A DNA stretch of 64,000 nt from an uncultured Ruminococcus sp. (GTDB lineage Bacteria > Bacillota > Clostridia > Oscillospirales > Acutalibacteraceae). Position numbers and translations under genes: made by a program. The notes under the pieces were generated by a model that was given only the letters and a program-made list of their open reading frames with translations, was not told the origin of the DNA and did no database searches. Below are positions 37,649 to 45,025 of the stretch, piece by piece (position 1 is the stretch's first letter; each line of letters starts with the position of its first letter). The stretch spans positions 21,678 to 85,677 of the forward strand of contig CACYSI010000004.1 of the NCBI GenBank assembly GCA_902776975.1, written 5' to 3'.

Positions 37649-38839
37649 CTATATATTATTATCAAGCGGCTTAAGCGCTCTGTCGAGTATGCCGTTCATG
37701 GCGGCTATGGCTATGCCGTAGTTGACCATGGGCACGCCCGCGGCGGCTGCCGTCTGCTGGCGGTACTGCATCTCTTTCTCGTTGAGCATACAGCCTCCGC
37801 AGTGAATGATGACCTTGTACGCCGACAGATCGGACACAAAGCCCGTACCCGAGGTAAAGGTATAGTCGGGCTGCGCTCCCGTATACTCACTTATCCACGC
37901 GGGCAGCTTGACCGTACCTATATCTCCGCACTGGCGGTGGTGGGTACAGCCCTCGGATATCAGCACCCTGTCGCCGTCTTTGAGAGTTCTCAGAGCGTCG
38001 GCGCCCTTTATCAGCCCGTTGAGACTGCCCTTGTACCTCGCGAAGAGTATCGAGAAAGAGGTCATGGGGATATCAGCGGGTGTATCGGCGGCTACTCTGC
38101 CGAACGCCTGTGAGTCTGTTATTACCAACGCAGGCGGTACCGACAACTTAGATAAAGCTGCGCGCAGCTCGGTATCCTGACAGCATACCACCGCGCAGTG
38201 GTGATCGAGCAGCTCTCTGAGCACCTGCTGCTGAGGCAGGATGATCCTGCCCTTAGGAGCGGAGGCGTCGATGGGTATGACGAGTATGACCGTATCGCCC
38301 TCGTCTACAAGGTCGGATACGATGACCTTCTGCTTTTTATCCTCGTGTACGAGGTGAGCGAGCCGCTCCTTGAGCTCCCCTATCCCCTCGCCTGTCTTGG
38401 CGCTGATGAAAAGCTCGTTGTCGTTTATTTTGGTCAGCTCGGTCAACAGATCCATTTTATTATACGCTATAAGATGCGGCAGCTTGCGTTCAGCAAGCTC
38501 GCTCAGCAGGGCTTCGTCAGCCTTTGAGAGCCCCTCTGTGCCGTCCACGATCAGCACGGCTATATCGGTCTTGCGCAGCACCTCGCGCGTGCGCTCGACT
38601 CTCAGCTCGCCGAGAGCGCCCTCGTCGTCAAAGCCCGGTGTGTCGATGATGACGACAGGTCCCAGAGGGAGCAGCTCCATAGCCTTAGATACGGGGTCGG
38701 TGGTGGTGCCGAGAGTATCGGACACTACGGATATCCTCTGGTTTGTAACAGCGTTCACCACGCTGGATTTGCCCGCGTTGCGCCGTCCGAAAAAGGCGAT
38801 ATGCGGACGCTCGGCGGATACGGTTGAGTTTAAGGACAT
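37649..38839 (-). CDS. hydF: [FeFe]-hydrogenase maturation GTPase HydF
   Basis: 396-residue scaffold that assembles the 2Fe subcluster and delivers it to hydrogenase. The Era-like GTPase domain (1-165) has G1 GRRNAGKSSVVNA, G3 DTPGFDDEG and NKMD. A dimerisation domain is followed by the cluster-binding region with CTHHRQCGD near residue 300 and HCGGCMLN near residue 350, the conserved Cys/His ligands. It is downstream of hydG by 40 bases. The hydrogenase itself and hydE are not in this window. Confidence 0.94.
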   Translation of the reverse strand: MSLNSTVSAERPHIAFFGRRNAGKSSVVNAVTNQRISVVSDTLGTTTDPVSKAMELLPLGPVVIIDTPGFDDEGALGELRVERTREVLRKTDIAVLIVDGTEGLSKADEALLSELAERKLPHLIAYNKMDLLTELTKINDNELFISAKTGEGIGELKERLAHLVHEDKKQKVIVSDLVDEGDTVILVIPIDASAPKGRIILPQQQVLRELLDHHCAVVCCQDTELRAALSKLSVPPALVITDSQAFGRVAADTPADIPMTSFSILFARYKGSLNGLIKGADALRTLKDGDRVLISEGCTHHRQCGDIGTVKLPAWISEYTGAQPDYTFTSGTGFVSDLSAYKVIIHCGGCMLNEKEMQYRQQTAAAAGVPMVNYGIAIAAMNGILDRALKPLDNNI

Positions 38840-38879
38840 ATGATCCCCCCTAAAGCCTTCTTTTAAAAGGGAAGGCTGC

Positions 38880-40328
38880 TCAAAATCTGAAATCTCTGCG
38901 GTTTGAGCTCTTGATATCCTCGATATTCTGAGCGGCGATAGCGCGCACCTTATCCTTGGGTATGCGCCTGAGCTCCTTTTCGATCATATCAAAGCCGATA
39001 GCCTTGGTCTCGGGTGAGGCGTAATCGACCAGATACTCGGCAAGAGTCATAAGAGCGTTGGGATGACAGCAGTTGAGTATCTGACCGCTCTTGCACAGCG
39101 ACATAAAGCGGTCGCCGGTACGGCCCTCACGGTAGCAGGCGGTACAGAAGGACGGTATATGACCGTTCTGCATCAGCCACGCTACGACCTCATCGAGAGT
39201 ACGCTGATCGCTGACGTCGAACTGCTCCGTGTCATGGGGTCTGAGCTTCTCTGTGTAGCCTCCTACGGAGGTACGCGAGCCTCCCGATACCTGAGAGATA
39301 CCCAGTCTGAGGAGCTTGGAGCGTACAGCCTCGGACTCTCTTGTAGAGATTATCATACCTGTATACGGTACAGCCAGACGGATGCAGGCGGTGATCTTCT
39401 CAAAGGTCTCGTCGTCGATACCGCCGTCAAACTCGTCGGGGTCGATATCGTCGGCTCTCTTGACTCGGGGGACAGAGATAGTATGAGGGCCTACGCCGTG
39501 CACAGCCTCGAGGTGCTCGGCGTGCATGATGAGTCCGGCGAACTCGTACTTGTACATCTCAAGTCCGAACAGTACGCCTAAGCCCACATCGTCGATGCCG
39601 CCGAACATAGCTCTGTCCATAGCCTCGGTATGGTAGTCATAGTCGTGCTTGGGGCCTGTGGGGTGCAGATGCAGGTAGCTCTCTTTATGGTATGTCTCCT
39701 GGAACAGGATATATGTGCCGATGCCGGCGTCCTTGAGCTTAGTATAGTTCTCGACGGTGGTAGCGGCTATATTGACGTTCACACGGCGGATAGCGCCGTT
39801 CTTGTGGCGTATGCTGTAGATAGTGTCGATACACTCGAGGATGTACTCGATGGGATTCATCACGGGATCCTCGCCGCTCTCGATAGCGAGACGCTTGTGA
39901 CCCATATCCTGCAGCGCGATGACCTCAGCCTTGACCTCCTCCTGAGTCAGCTTTTTGCGCGGGATAGTCTTGTTCTTCATATGATAGGGGCAGTAAAGAC
40001 ATCCGTTGACGCAATAATTCGACAGATAGAGAGGCGCGAAGATGACTATGCGGTTGCCGTAGAAGGCGAGCTTGATCTCCTCGGCGATCTCGTAGATGCG
40101 CTTAGTCACCTCGGGATCGTCGCAGGCGAGCAGCACCGACGCCTCACGGTGAGTAAGACCGTTGCAGCGGCAGCCTGTGGCTGTGGGTATGGGGCGAGCC
40201 TTCTCTAAGATAGAGTTGATCAGCTCCATGTTGTTTTTATTCTTCTCGGCATATTCGAGGGTCTCGCGGATCTCCGCGTCGTTGATGAATTCTTCCGCGT
40301 GTAATGAAGCGGGATTATAGATAGCCAT
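38880..40328 (-). CDS. hydG: [FeFe]-hydrogenase maturation radical SAM tyrosine lyase HydG
   Basis: 482-residue radical SAM enzyme that splits tyrosine to supply CO and cyanide for the H-cluster. The N-terminal SAM cluster motif is NYCVNGCLYCPYH (CxxxCxxC). A C-terminal auxiliary cluster motif, CTACYREGRTGDRFM followed ~15 residues later by CC, distinguishes HydG from the related ThiH. The length matches HydG (about 470). It lies between a TM1266-type regulator gene upstream and hydF downstream. Confidence 0.95.
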   Translation of the reverse strand: MAIYNPASLHAEEFINDAEIRETLEYAEKNKNNMELINSILEKARPIPTATGCRCNGLTHREASVLLACDDPEVTKRIYEIAEEIKLAFYGNRIVIFAPLYLSNYCVNGCLYCPYHMKNKTIPRKKLTQEEVKAEVIALQDMGHKRLAIESGEDPVMNPIEYILECIDTIYSIRHKNGAIRRVNVNIAATTVENYTKLKDAGIGTYILFQETYHKESYLHLHPTGPKHDYDYHTEAMDRAMFGGIDDVGLGVLFGLEMYKYEFAGLIMHAEHLEAVHGVGPHTISVPRVKRADDIDPDEFDGGIDDETFEKITACIRLAVPYTGMIISTRESEAVRSKLLRLGISQVSGGSRTSVGGYTEKLRPHDTEQFDVSDQRTLDEVVAWLMQNGHIPSFCTACYREGRTGDRFMSLCKSGQILNCCHPNALMTLAEYLVDYASPETKAIGFDMIEKELRRIPKDKVRAIAAQNIEDIKSSNRRDFRF

Positions 40329-40484
40329 GTTATATCTCCTTTAAATTTTAGTGAGGAATCAGGAAATAGGAATGAGGAATTTATGGCGGGCGTGACATGC
40401 GTGTCCTGCCCGCATCCGATTTATATAACCCCAAAACGCGACAGCGTTTCCCTTAATTCCTAATTACTCATTACTCATTCCTAA
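40329..40484. repeat. Repeat-filled gap inside the hyd operon
   Basis: Contains AATTAGGA-type tracts on both sides (GGAATCAGGAAATAGGAATG at ~40352-40371 and TAATTCCTAATTACTCATT at ~40454-40472) around a GC-rich hairpin GCGGGC...GCCCGC (~40385-40412). The pair reads as an inverted repeat flanking a palindrome, as in other intergenic gaps here. Confidence 0.5.
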
Positions 40485-40730
40485 TTATATAGAGGCGTAC
40501 GCCGTCTTGACGCTTACGCCGCTGAGCGAGCCGATACGTCCGCTGAGGGCTGCTGTCATATCCTGCGGCGCGTCCACCGCTACGCTGATAAGCCTGACGC
40601 CGCGCTCTTTATACGGTACGCCCATACGCCCGATGACATAGTCCGAAAAATCCGACAGCAGAGAGTTCAACTCGGCTGTTGAGCTGTCATTCTCTACTAT
40701 GATGCTGATTACGGCTACTCTGGTATCCAA
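40485..40730 (-). CDS. Iron-only hydrogenase system regulator, TM1266 family
   Basis: 81-residue ACT-like protein of the family called hydrogenase system regulator because it accompanies hyd genes; the molecular function is not established. The fold pattern VAVISIIVEN...NSLLSDFSDYVIGRMGVPY...RLISVAVDAP is family-typical. The start is TTG at 40730, with AGGAG 7 bases upstream; another TTG two codons earlier is only 2 bases from AGGAG. First gene of the hyd maturation operon, immediately after a structured leader with a terminator. Confidence 0.85.
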   Translation of the reverse strand: MDTRVAVISIIVENDSSTAELNSLLSDFSDYVIGRMGVPYKERGVRLISVAVDAPQDMTAALSGRIGSLSGVSVKTAYASI

Positions 40731-40756
40731 AGGCAAAACTCCTTTCTTGTGACGAC

Positions 40757-40906
40757 AAAAAGAAAAGCCGCGTCATAAGGCGCGGCAAACACTCGTAATA
40801 TGGATATAAAGCGATAAGGCGACCAAGCCCCCTTATCGGCGTTCATACTCACAGCGATATTGTCGACGCCTTTCAGTCAGGAGCGATCCTTTGTGTCAGG
40901 TATCTA
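40757..40906 (-). promoter_or_regulatory. Candidate structured (riboswitch-like) leader of the hyd operon
   Basis: About 150 transcribed bases between the promoter and the regulator gene. On the minus strand it can form: AGGA/TCCT; GGCGT/ACGCC enclosing a CGA/TCG hairpin; GCCGATAAGG/CCTTATCGC; and a perfect terminator stem GCCGCG / CGCGGC (40786-40767) followed by TTTTCTTTTT. A terminator directly before the Shine-Dalgarno suggests conditional attenuation. I do not recognise a known riboswitch class in it. Confidence 0.5.
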
Positions 40907-40911
40907 TACTA

Positions 40912-40940
40912 AGATTAGCACAACCGAGCCGATATGTCAA
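40912..40940 (-). promoter_or_regulatory. Promoter of the hyd maturation operon
   Basis: Minus strand: -35 TTGACA (40940-40935), 17-base spacer, -10 TAATCT (40917-40912). Confidence 0.7.
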
Positions 40941-40975
40941 TGAAAAACAACGATTATATCCAAATCAAACAGTAA

Positions 40976-41004
40976 TTGACTTTTTACGACAAGTTAAGTA
41001 TAAT
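40976..41004 (+). promoter_or_regulatory. Promoter of the acyltransferase gene
   Basis: -35 TTGACT (40976-40981), 17-base spacer, -10 TATAAT (40999-41004). An AACTACC-type tract (41012-41044) lies between it and the gene, in the leader. Confidence 0.75.
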
Positions 41005-41071
41005 CGGGATGTAGCTATAACTACCGACTACCAACTATCAACCAACAATTAAAATAAATCCGAGGTTTATA

Positions 41072-42151
41072 ATGAGCGAGAAATTCAGACCGCGAATTTA
41101 TAAATTTGATAATGTCAAGCTGCTTGTGATAACTCTGGTCGTTATAGGCAGCTTTGCGGAGGCGTTCACCGAACGCAGCGATATGTTCCGCAGCTGGTTC
41201 GTGTTTGTATTCTCCTTTAACGCGCCGCTGTACATCTTTTTGAGCGGACTGTTCCAGAAGCAGTTTGACAAAGGCGCCAAGCCAAACCTGCACAAGATCA
41301 CCTGCTACCTGATACTCGGCTATATTCTAAAGATAGCCATCTTCGCTATGCGGCGGTGGAACGGCGAGGATGTAGGTCTGGATATGTTCGGCGGAGCTAC
41401 GCTGGAGTGGTACATCTTCGTGATAATCATGTACACGGTCACGATGTTTCTGCTCAAAAGGGTTCACAGGTATATCGTGTTCCCGCTGACCGTCGTGCTG
41501 GGCATAGTCGCGGGCTTTCTGCCGCTGGGCGACGAGTTTTACCTTATGCGGTACTTTGTATTTTTGCCCTTTTACACAGCGGGCTACTATCTGACGCCCA
41601 TGAGAGTGCGCAAGTTCTCGCACAGGCTGAACGTCAAGCTGACGGGTCTCGCCTTTATGCTGATATACTTTGTGCTGTGCTTCAGGATGAGAGAGACCAT
41701 ATATCCGCTGCGTATGCTGTTTACGGGACGCAACCCCTACAGCATAGTGCCGATAGAGGGCTGTACCTTCTACCACCGTATGCTGTGCTACGGTATATCG
41801 GCAGTGCTGATAATATCGGTCATCGCCTGTATACCCAACCGCAAGGCTCCCCTGCTGACAAAAATGGGCAGAAACACCCTCGGAGTCTACTTCTGGCACT
41901 ATCCGCTGGTGCTGCTGCTGTGGCACTTCGGCGTATTTGATATGATAACGGAGCTCGGCGATCCGCTGTGGAAGGTCATAGTGCTGACGCTCGCGGTGAT
42001 AACGTCGCTCATACTGTCGCTGAGCGTATTCAGCTGGCCGCTGAGGAAACTCGAAGAGCTTGTAAAAAAACTGCCGCTGCCCGCCTGTATAGCTATAGAC
42101 GGCGTCATAATAGCGGCGGCTGTGGCCGTGAATATTTTATTTCCGTATTAG
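41072..42151 (+). CDS. Membrane acyltransferase-3-like protein
   Basis: 359-residue polytopic protein with about ten transmembrane segments, similar in layout to acyltransferase family 3 / sugar O-acetylase proteins (FDNVKLLVITLVVIGSF, then FVFSFNAPLYIFLSGLFQK and LGVYFWHYPLVLLLWHF). In most members the first helix ends in a Gly-His pair thought to be catalytic; here the corresponding position is Gly-Ser (VIGSF), so activity or mechanism may differ. GAGG precedes the ATG. It is a single-gene unit with its own promoter and terminator. It could acetylate a surface glycan, by family inference only. Confidence 0.75.
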   Translation: MSEKFRPRIYKFDNVKLLVITLVVIGSFAEAFTERSDMFRSWFVFVFSFNAPLYIFLSGLFQKQFDKGAKPNLHKITCYLILGYILKIAIFAMRRWNGEDVGLDMFGGATLEWYIFVIIMYTVTMFLLKRVHRYIVFPLTVVLGIVAGFLPLGDEFYLMRYFVFLPFYTAGYYLTPMRVRKFSHRLNVKLTGLAFMLIYFVLCFRMRETIYPLRMLFTGRNPYSIVPIEGCTFYHRMLCYGISAVLIISVIACIPNRKAPLLTKMGRNTLGVYFWHYPLVLLLWHFGVFDMITELGDPLWKVIVLTLAVITSLILSLSVFSWPLRKLEELVKKLPLPACIAIDGVIIAAAVAVNILFPY

Positions 42152-42169
42152 AATTATATATGCTTATCA

Positions 42170-42200
42170 AGAGGCTGTCGCAAGGCAGTCTCTTTTATTT
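42170..42200 (+). terminator. Terminator of the acyltransferase gene
   Basis: 8-bp stem AGAGGCTG / CAGTCTCT (one G-T pair) with an 8-base loop, followed by TTTTATTTT. Confidence 0.75.
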
Positions 42201-42213
42201 TGGCAAGTAATTA

Positions 42214-42296
42214 AAAAATATTTTAAATAACTATTGACAACACACATACGGCGATATATAATACGTCCAAACAGCTATTTAAAAATTATTTTAAAC
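42214..42296 (+). promoter_or_regulatory. sdpR promoter with flanking AT-rich operator candidates
   Basis: Perfect promoter: TTGACA (42234-42239), 17-base spacer, TATAAT (42257-42262). TATTTTAAATA lies just upstream of the -35 and TATTTAAAAATTATTTTAAA just downstream of the -10; the shared TATTTTAAA half-site in both orientations fits an ArsR-type dimer operator for SdpR. Confidence 0.65.
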
Positions 42297-42308
42297 AGAG
42301 GTGAGCAG

Positions 42309-42566
42309 ATGTCGTTAGGCAGTACATTCAAGACCCTGTCCGACCCTCAGCGGCGCGAGATACTGACGCTGATCAAGAAAAACTACCGTATGTCGGCGGG
42401 CGATATCGCAAAGGAGCTGGGAGTGTCGCCGCAGTCGCTCTCATATCATCTGAGACTGCTCAAAGAGAGCGAGCTTGTGCTCGAGAGCAAGGAGAAGAAC
42501 TTTGTCTACTATGAGCTCAACGCCTCGCTGTTCGACGAGCTTATACTGTGGCTCAAGCAATTTTGA
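42309..42566 (+). CDS. sdpR: ArsR-family autorepressor SdpR
   Basis: 85-residue winged-helix repressor. FKTLSDPQRREILTLIKK is the ArsR N-terminal helix pattern and SAGDIAKELGVSPQSLSYHL is the recognition helix-turn-helix. It lacks the metal-binding CxC of metal sensors. The pairing with the downstream SdpI-family gene matches the sdpRI unit of Bacillus, where SdpI sequesters SdpR at the membrane. The start at 42309 follows AGAGGTGA; an upstream in-frame ATG would overlap the promoter. Confidence 0.88.
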   Translation: MSLGSTFKTLSDPQRREILTLIKKNYRMSAGDIAKELGVSPQSLSYHLRLLKESELVLESKEKNFVYYELNASLFDELILWLKQF

Positions 42567-42603
42567 TCGAACACAGCTATCACTGAAACATAGGAGGTTT
42601 ATC

Positions 42604-43290
42604 ATGAAAAAATCAAAAAGCGTTCTGATGATCATTTTATCACTGTTGCCCGCGATATGCGCTGCAGTAGCAGTATTCTTCATCATGCCCGATACGGTAG
42701 CCGCGCACTTCGGGATCAACGGTACGCCCGACCGCTACGGCTCAAAGTACGAGGCGTTCATCCTGCCTGCGATAACAATAGTATCGACAGTTTTATATTT
42801 CCTTATCAGAAAATTTATCCAACGCTCCTCGAGCGATGATAACAGCCGCACAGAGAAGAATCTCGACATTCTCGATACAGTCATCACGGTCATCCTCATC
42901 CTGTTCAACGTCGTCAACATCTTTATACTTATAATAATGACTAATCCCGAAATCATGAAAAGCAAAGAGAGCCTGATCTTTGTCATCGTATCATCGGTCA
43001 TCGGCGTGCTGTTCATAATACTCGGCAACATACTGCCCAAGACCAAGCGCAATAACCTGATCGGCGTGAGGATGAAATTCTGCATGGATACGGAAGAACA
43101 CTGGCATATAGCCAACCGCGCCTGCGGCATAGCCATGGTCATATCGGGACTTGTCTCGATCATATCGGGGCTTATTGTCAGAAACGGCAGCTACATTATT
43201 TACTTCCTCATATCACTTATCTTATCATTAACTGTTGCAACTGCTTATTCTTATGCTATAATAAAGAAAAACAAGAGTAACAGAGAGTAA
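42604..43290 (+). CDS. sdpI: SdpI-family immunity/signalling membrane protein
   Basis: 228-residue polytopic membrane protein. The N-terminal DUF1648 segment (FIMPDTVAAHFGINGTPDRYG) precedes about six helices; NNLIGVRMKFCMDTEEHWHIAN is the conserved SdpI loop. In B. subtilis SdpI gives immunity to the SdpC toxin and signals to SdpR. No SdpABC toxin genes are visible, so here it may respond to a foreign toxin or an unrelated signal. AGGAGG lies 7 bases before the ATG. It is two bases from the HprK-like gene. Confidence 0.88.
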   Translation: MKKSKSVLMIILSLLPAICAAVAVFFIMPDTVAAHFGINGTPDRYGSKYEAFILPAITIVSTVLYFLIRKFIQRSSSDDNSRTEKNLDILDTVITVILILFNVVNIFILIIMTNPEIMKSKESLIFVIVSSVIGVLFIILGNILPKTKRNNLIGVRMKFCMDTEEHWHIANRACGIAMVISGLVSIISGLIVRNGSYIIYFLISLILSLTVATAYSYAIIKKNKSNRE

Positions 43291-43292
43291 TT

Positions 43293-44039
43293 ATGAAGAT
43301 CTACCGTATAGCGGATATGAACATAGCCGTAAAGGCAAGATACGAGGGCACATACGAATATATGGCTGACTACCAAACGGACAGCGATGAGTATGAGCTG
43401 TATATAGAGACGACAGACGAGATGATACGATATGAAGAGGAGCTGTCACAGGAGATACACGGCGCGTCTTATTCGGGATATATCAGCGAGGCTGTAGCCG
43501 TGCTGCGTGTGATCTGCGACTATATCATAGACAAAGGCGGGTTCTTTTTGCACTGCTCGTGCCTGAGCTACAAGGGCGACGGTATCATCTTCACGGCTCC
43601 GTCGGGTACCGGCAAGAGCACACACGCGGCCCTGTGGAGGAGACACTTCGGCGACGACGTACAGATGATAAACGACGATAAGCCGCTTGTACGCGAACGA
43701 GACGGACGCTTCAGCATCTACGGCACGCCGTGGATGGGCAAGCACAACATCGGCTCAAACATCAGCGCTCCGATCAAGGCGGTCGTCTTTATCCGTCAGG
43801 CTCCCGAGAACTTCGCGGAGAGGATAACGCCCTTTGAGGCTCTGAGCCTGATTCTGCAGCAGACGGTCATGCCATCTGACAAGAGTAAGATGTCGGCTCT
43901 GCTCGACCTGATGGACAAGCTCATGGAGACGGTGCCCATGTATCGCCTGAGCTGCAATATCTCGGATGAAGCGGTCACAGCCATACATGATATGATATAT
44001 AAAAACGATGTTGAGGCGGCTGAGATCTCGGCTGAATAA
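43293..44039 (+). CDS. HPr kinase/phosphorylase-like serine kinase domain protein
   Basis: 248-residue protein. Residues ~75-240 resemble the C-terminal kinase domain of HprK: FLHCSCLSYKGDGIIFTAPS, then Walker A PSGTGKST (103-110), MINDDKPL with paired Asp (127-128) and GTPWMGKHN. It lacks the N-terminal HprK domain and the hallmark phosphorylase region, so it belongs to the HprK-like kinases found beside peptide-natural-product or small regulatory genes rather than being the true catabolite-repression kinase. It starts 2 bases after the sdpI stop, hence an sdpR-sdpI-kinase operon. Substrate unknown. Confidence 0.75.
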   Translation: MKIYRIADMNIAVKARYEGTYEYMADYQTDSDEYELYIETTDEMIRYEEELSQEIHGASYSGYISEAVAVLRVICDYIIDKGGFFLHCSCLSYKGDGIIFTAPSGTGKSTHAALWRRHFGDDVQMINDDKPLVRERDGRFSIYGTPWMGKHNIGSNISAPIKAVVFIRQAPENFAERITPFEALSLILQQTVMPSDKSKMSALLDLMDKLMETVPMYRLSCNISDEAVTAIHDMIYKNDVEAAEISAE

Positions 44040-44057
44040 GCGGCTGAAATCTCAGAC

Positions 44058-44086
44058 TTGCATTATTACAAATAATGTAGTATAAT
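44058..44086 (+). promoter_or_regulatory. Promoter of ireB
   Basis: -35 TTGCAT (44058-44063), 17-base spacer containing CATTATT-aca-AATAATG, -10 TATAAT (44081-44086). Confidence 0.7.
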
Positions 44087-44117
44087 AGATAAGAAATACT
44101 ACGATGGAGGTGTTTGT

Positions 44118-44363
44118 ATGTTAGATAAGACTATGGTATTCTCACTGGGCGGCAACCGTGACGACGAGATGAAAGAGGCTCTGACCACCGTGTATAACGC
44201 TCTCAAAAAGAAGGGCTATAACCCTATCAACCAGATAGTCGGCTATATCCTCAGCGAGGATCCTACCTACATCACTACATACGGCAACGCCCGCAACATC
44301 ATCAGTAAGATCGACCGCGACGACCTGCTTGAGGTCATGGTCAAGACTTACCTCAATATTTGA
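44118..44363 (+). CDS. ireB: IreB family regulatory phosphoprotein (UPF0297)
   Basis: 81-residue cytosolic protein. The whole sequence follows the family (MVFSLGGNRDDEMKEALTTV at the N-terminus and NPINQIVGYILSEDPTYITT in the middle). In Enterococcus IreB is phosphorylated on threonines by the PASTA kinase IreK and modulates cephalosporin resistance. In many Firmicutes it is followed by ruvX and a DUF1292 gene; here the follower is a small unrecognised gene. GGAGG lies 7 bases before the ATG. Confidence 0.93.
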   Translation: MLDKTMVFSLGGNRDDEMKEALTTVYNALKKKGYNPINQIVGYILSEDPTYITTYGNARNIISKIDRDDLLEVMVKTYLNI

Positions 44364-44391
44364 TCACACTATATAAGAAGGGATTGATTCC

Positions 44392-44676
44392 ATGGCTGAA
44401 AAGGAATTTTCGACCTATAAGGGCAAGCCTCTGGTAAGGTGCGGCGACGAGCTGTACTACGGCAGCATGGACGAGAAGTTTGTCATCAGGATGCAGATAA
44501 AGACTAAGAAAGAAGTAAACGGCGCCGAGATAGCCGACAAGGTAGCTATACAGCTGCTCGCTACCGACCCCGATCTCAGCCCCCGCAAGCAGCTGGTCAA
44601 GTCCAGCGAGAAGAACGGGCTGTATGTGGCTCTGGATATCGCCGAGGTCTGGCTGGACAGAGCGCTAAAAGCGTAA
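44392..44676 (+). CDS. Conserved-looking small protein, function unknown
   Basis: 94-residue soluble protein that I do not recognise. It begins MAEKEFSTYKGKPLVRCGDE and contains a beta-strand-rich first half (YYGSMDEKFVIRMQI) and a charged helical second half ending in VALDIAEVWLDRALKA. No signal peptide or membrane segment. It starts 28 bases after ireB behind AAGAAGGG and ends at a strong terminator, so it is co-transcribed with ireB and may share its pathway. Confidence 0.75.
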   Translation: MAEKEFSTYKGKPLVRCGDELYYGSMDEKFVIRMQIKTKKEVNGAEIADKVAIQLLATDPDLSPRKQLVKSSEKNGLYVALDIAEVWLDRALKA

Positions 44677-44685
44677 CAGAATATC

Positions 44686-44720
44686 AAAAAGCCTATCCGA
44701 TCTGTCGGGTAGGCTTTTTT
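44686..44720 (+). terminator. Terminator of the ireB operon
   Basis: Stem AAAAAGCCTAtCCGA / TCGGgTAGGCTTTTT with a 4-base TCTG loop and a T-run; very strong. Confidence 0.9.
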
Positions 44721-45025
44721 GATAGGAGCGGCTCTAGTCGGGAGGAGCAAGCACCCCCCCTACAATATACAGGTACGGGCATGACACTCGCGCCACGCCC
44801 GCCGTAAAACGTTCAATATTCACACATCACCGTAAATTTCTAATTCCTAACTCCTAATACTAATTTCAAATAAAACCCTTTAACATCTATTGCGTTAAAT
44901 TCCGCATAGCTGCGTTGTCGATCTTGACAGGCGCCAGCAGTGACACTAAGCCAATTTGCTCTGCGAAATTTTCCGCAAATATCTTATTTAAGCGTTTTAA
45001 TTGGAATTAGTATAATTCATAATTC
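44721..45025. repeat. Gene-free gap with several repeat types
   Basis: Holds a GC-rich palindromic block (44732-44812), an AATTCCTAACTCC tract (44837-44866), an element at 44922-44985 that recurs inverted at 59562-59626, and an AATTCCTAATTA tract next to the UDG gene end. I see no coding sequence in it. Confidence 0.6.
44922..44985 (-). repeat. ~65-bp dispersed element, copy 1
   Basis: Read on the minus strand it shares AAGATATT, GCGGA.AATTTCGCAGA.CAA and GCTGGCGCCTGTCAAGA with 59562-59626, in the same order and almost the same spacing, with a diverged centre. Similarity continues about 15 bases beyond the AAGATATT end. Confidence 0.7.

Noticed and set aside
40757-40906. T-box or cobalamin riboswitch upstream of the hydrogenase regulator
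   Set aside because: There is no GGTGGTACCGCGG-type T-box core and no cobalamin-box sequence; only generic hairpins and a terminator are visible.
43293-44039. True HPr kinase/phosphorylase of catabolite repression
   Set aside because: The N-terminal HprK domain is missing and the gene is in an sdpRI operon, so only HprK-like kinase is supported.
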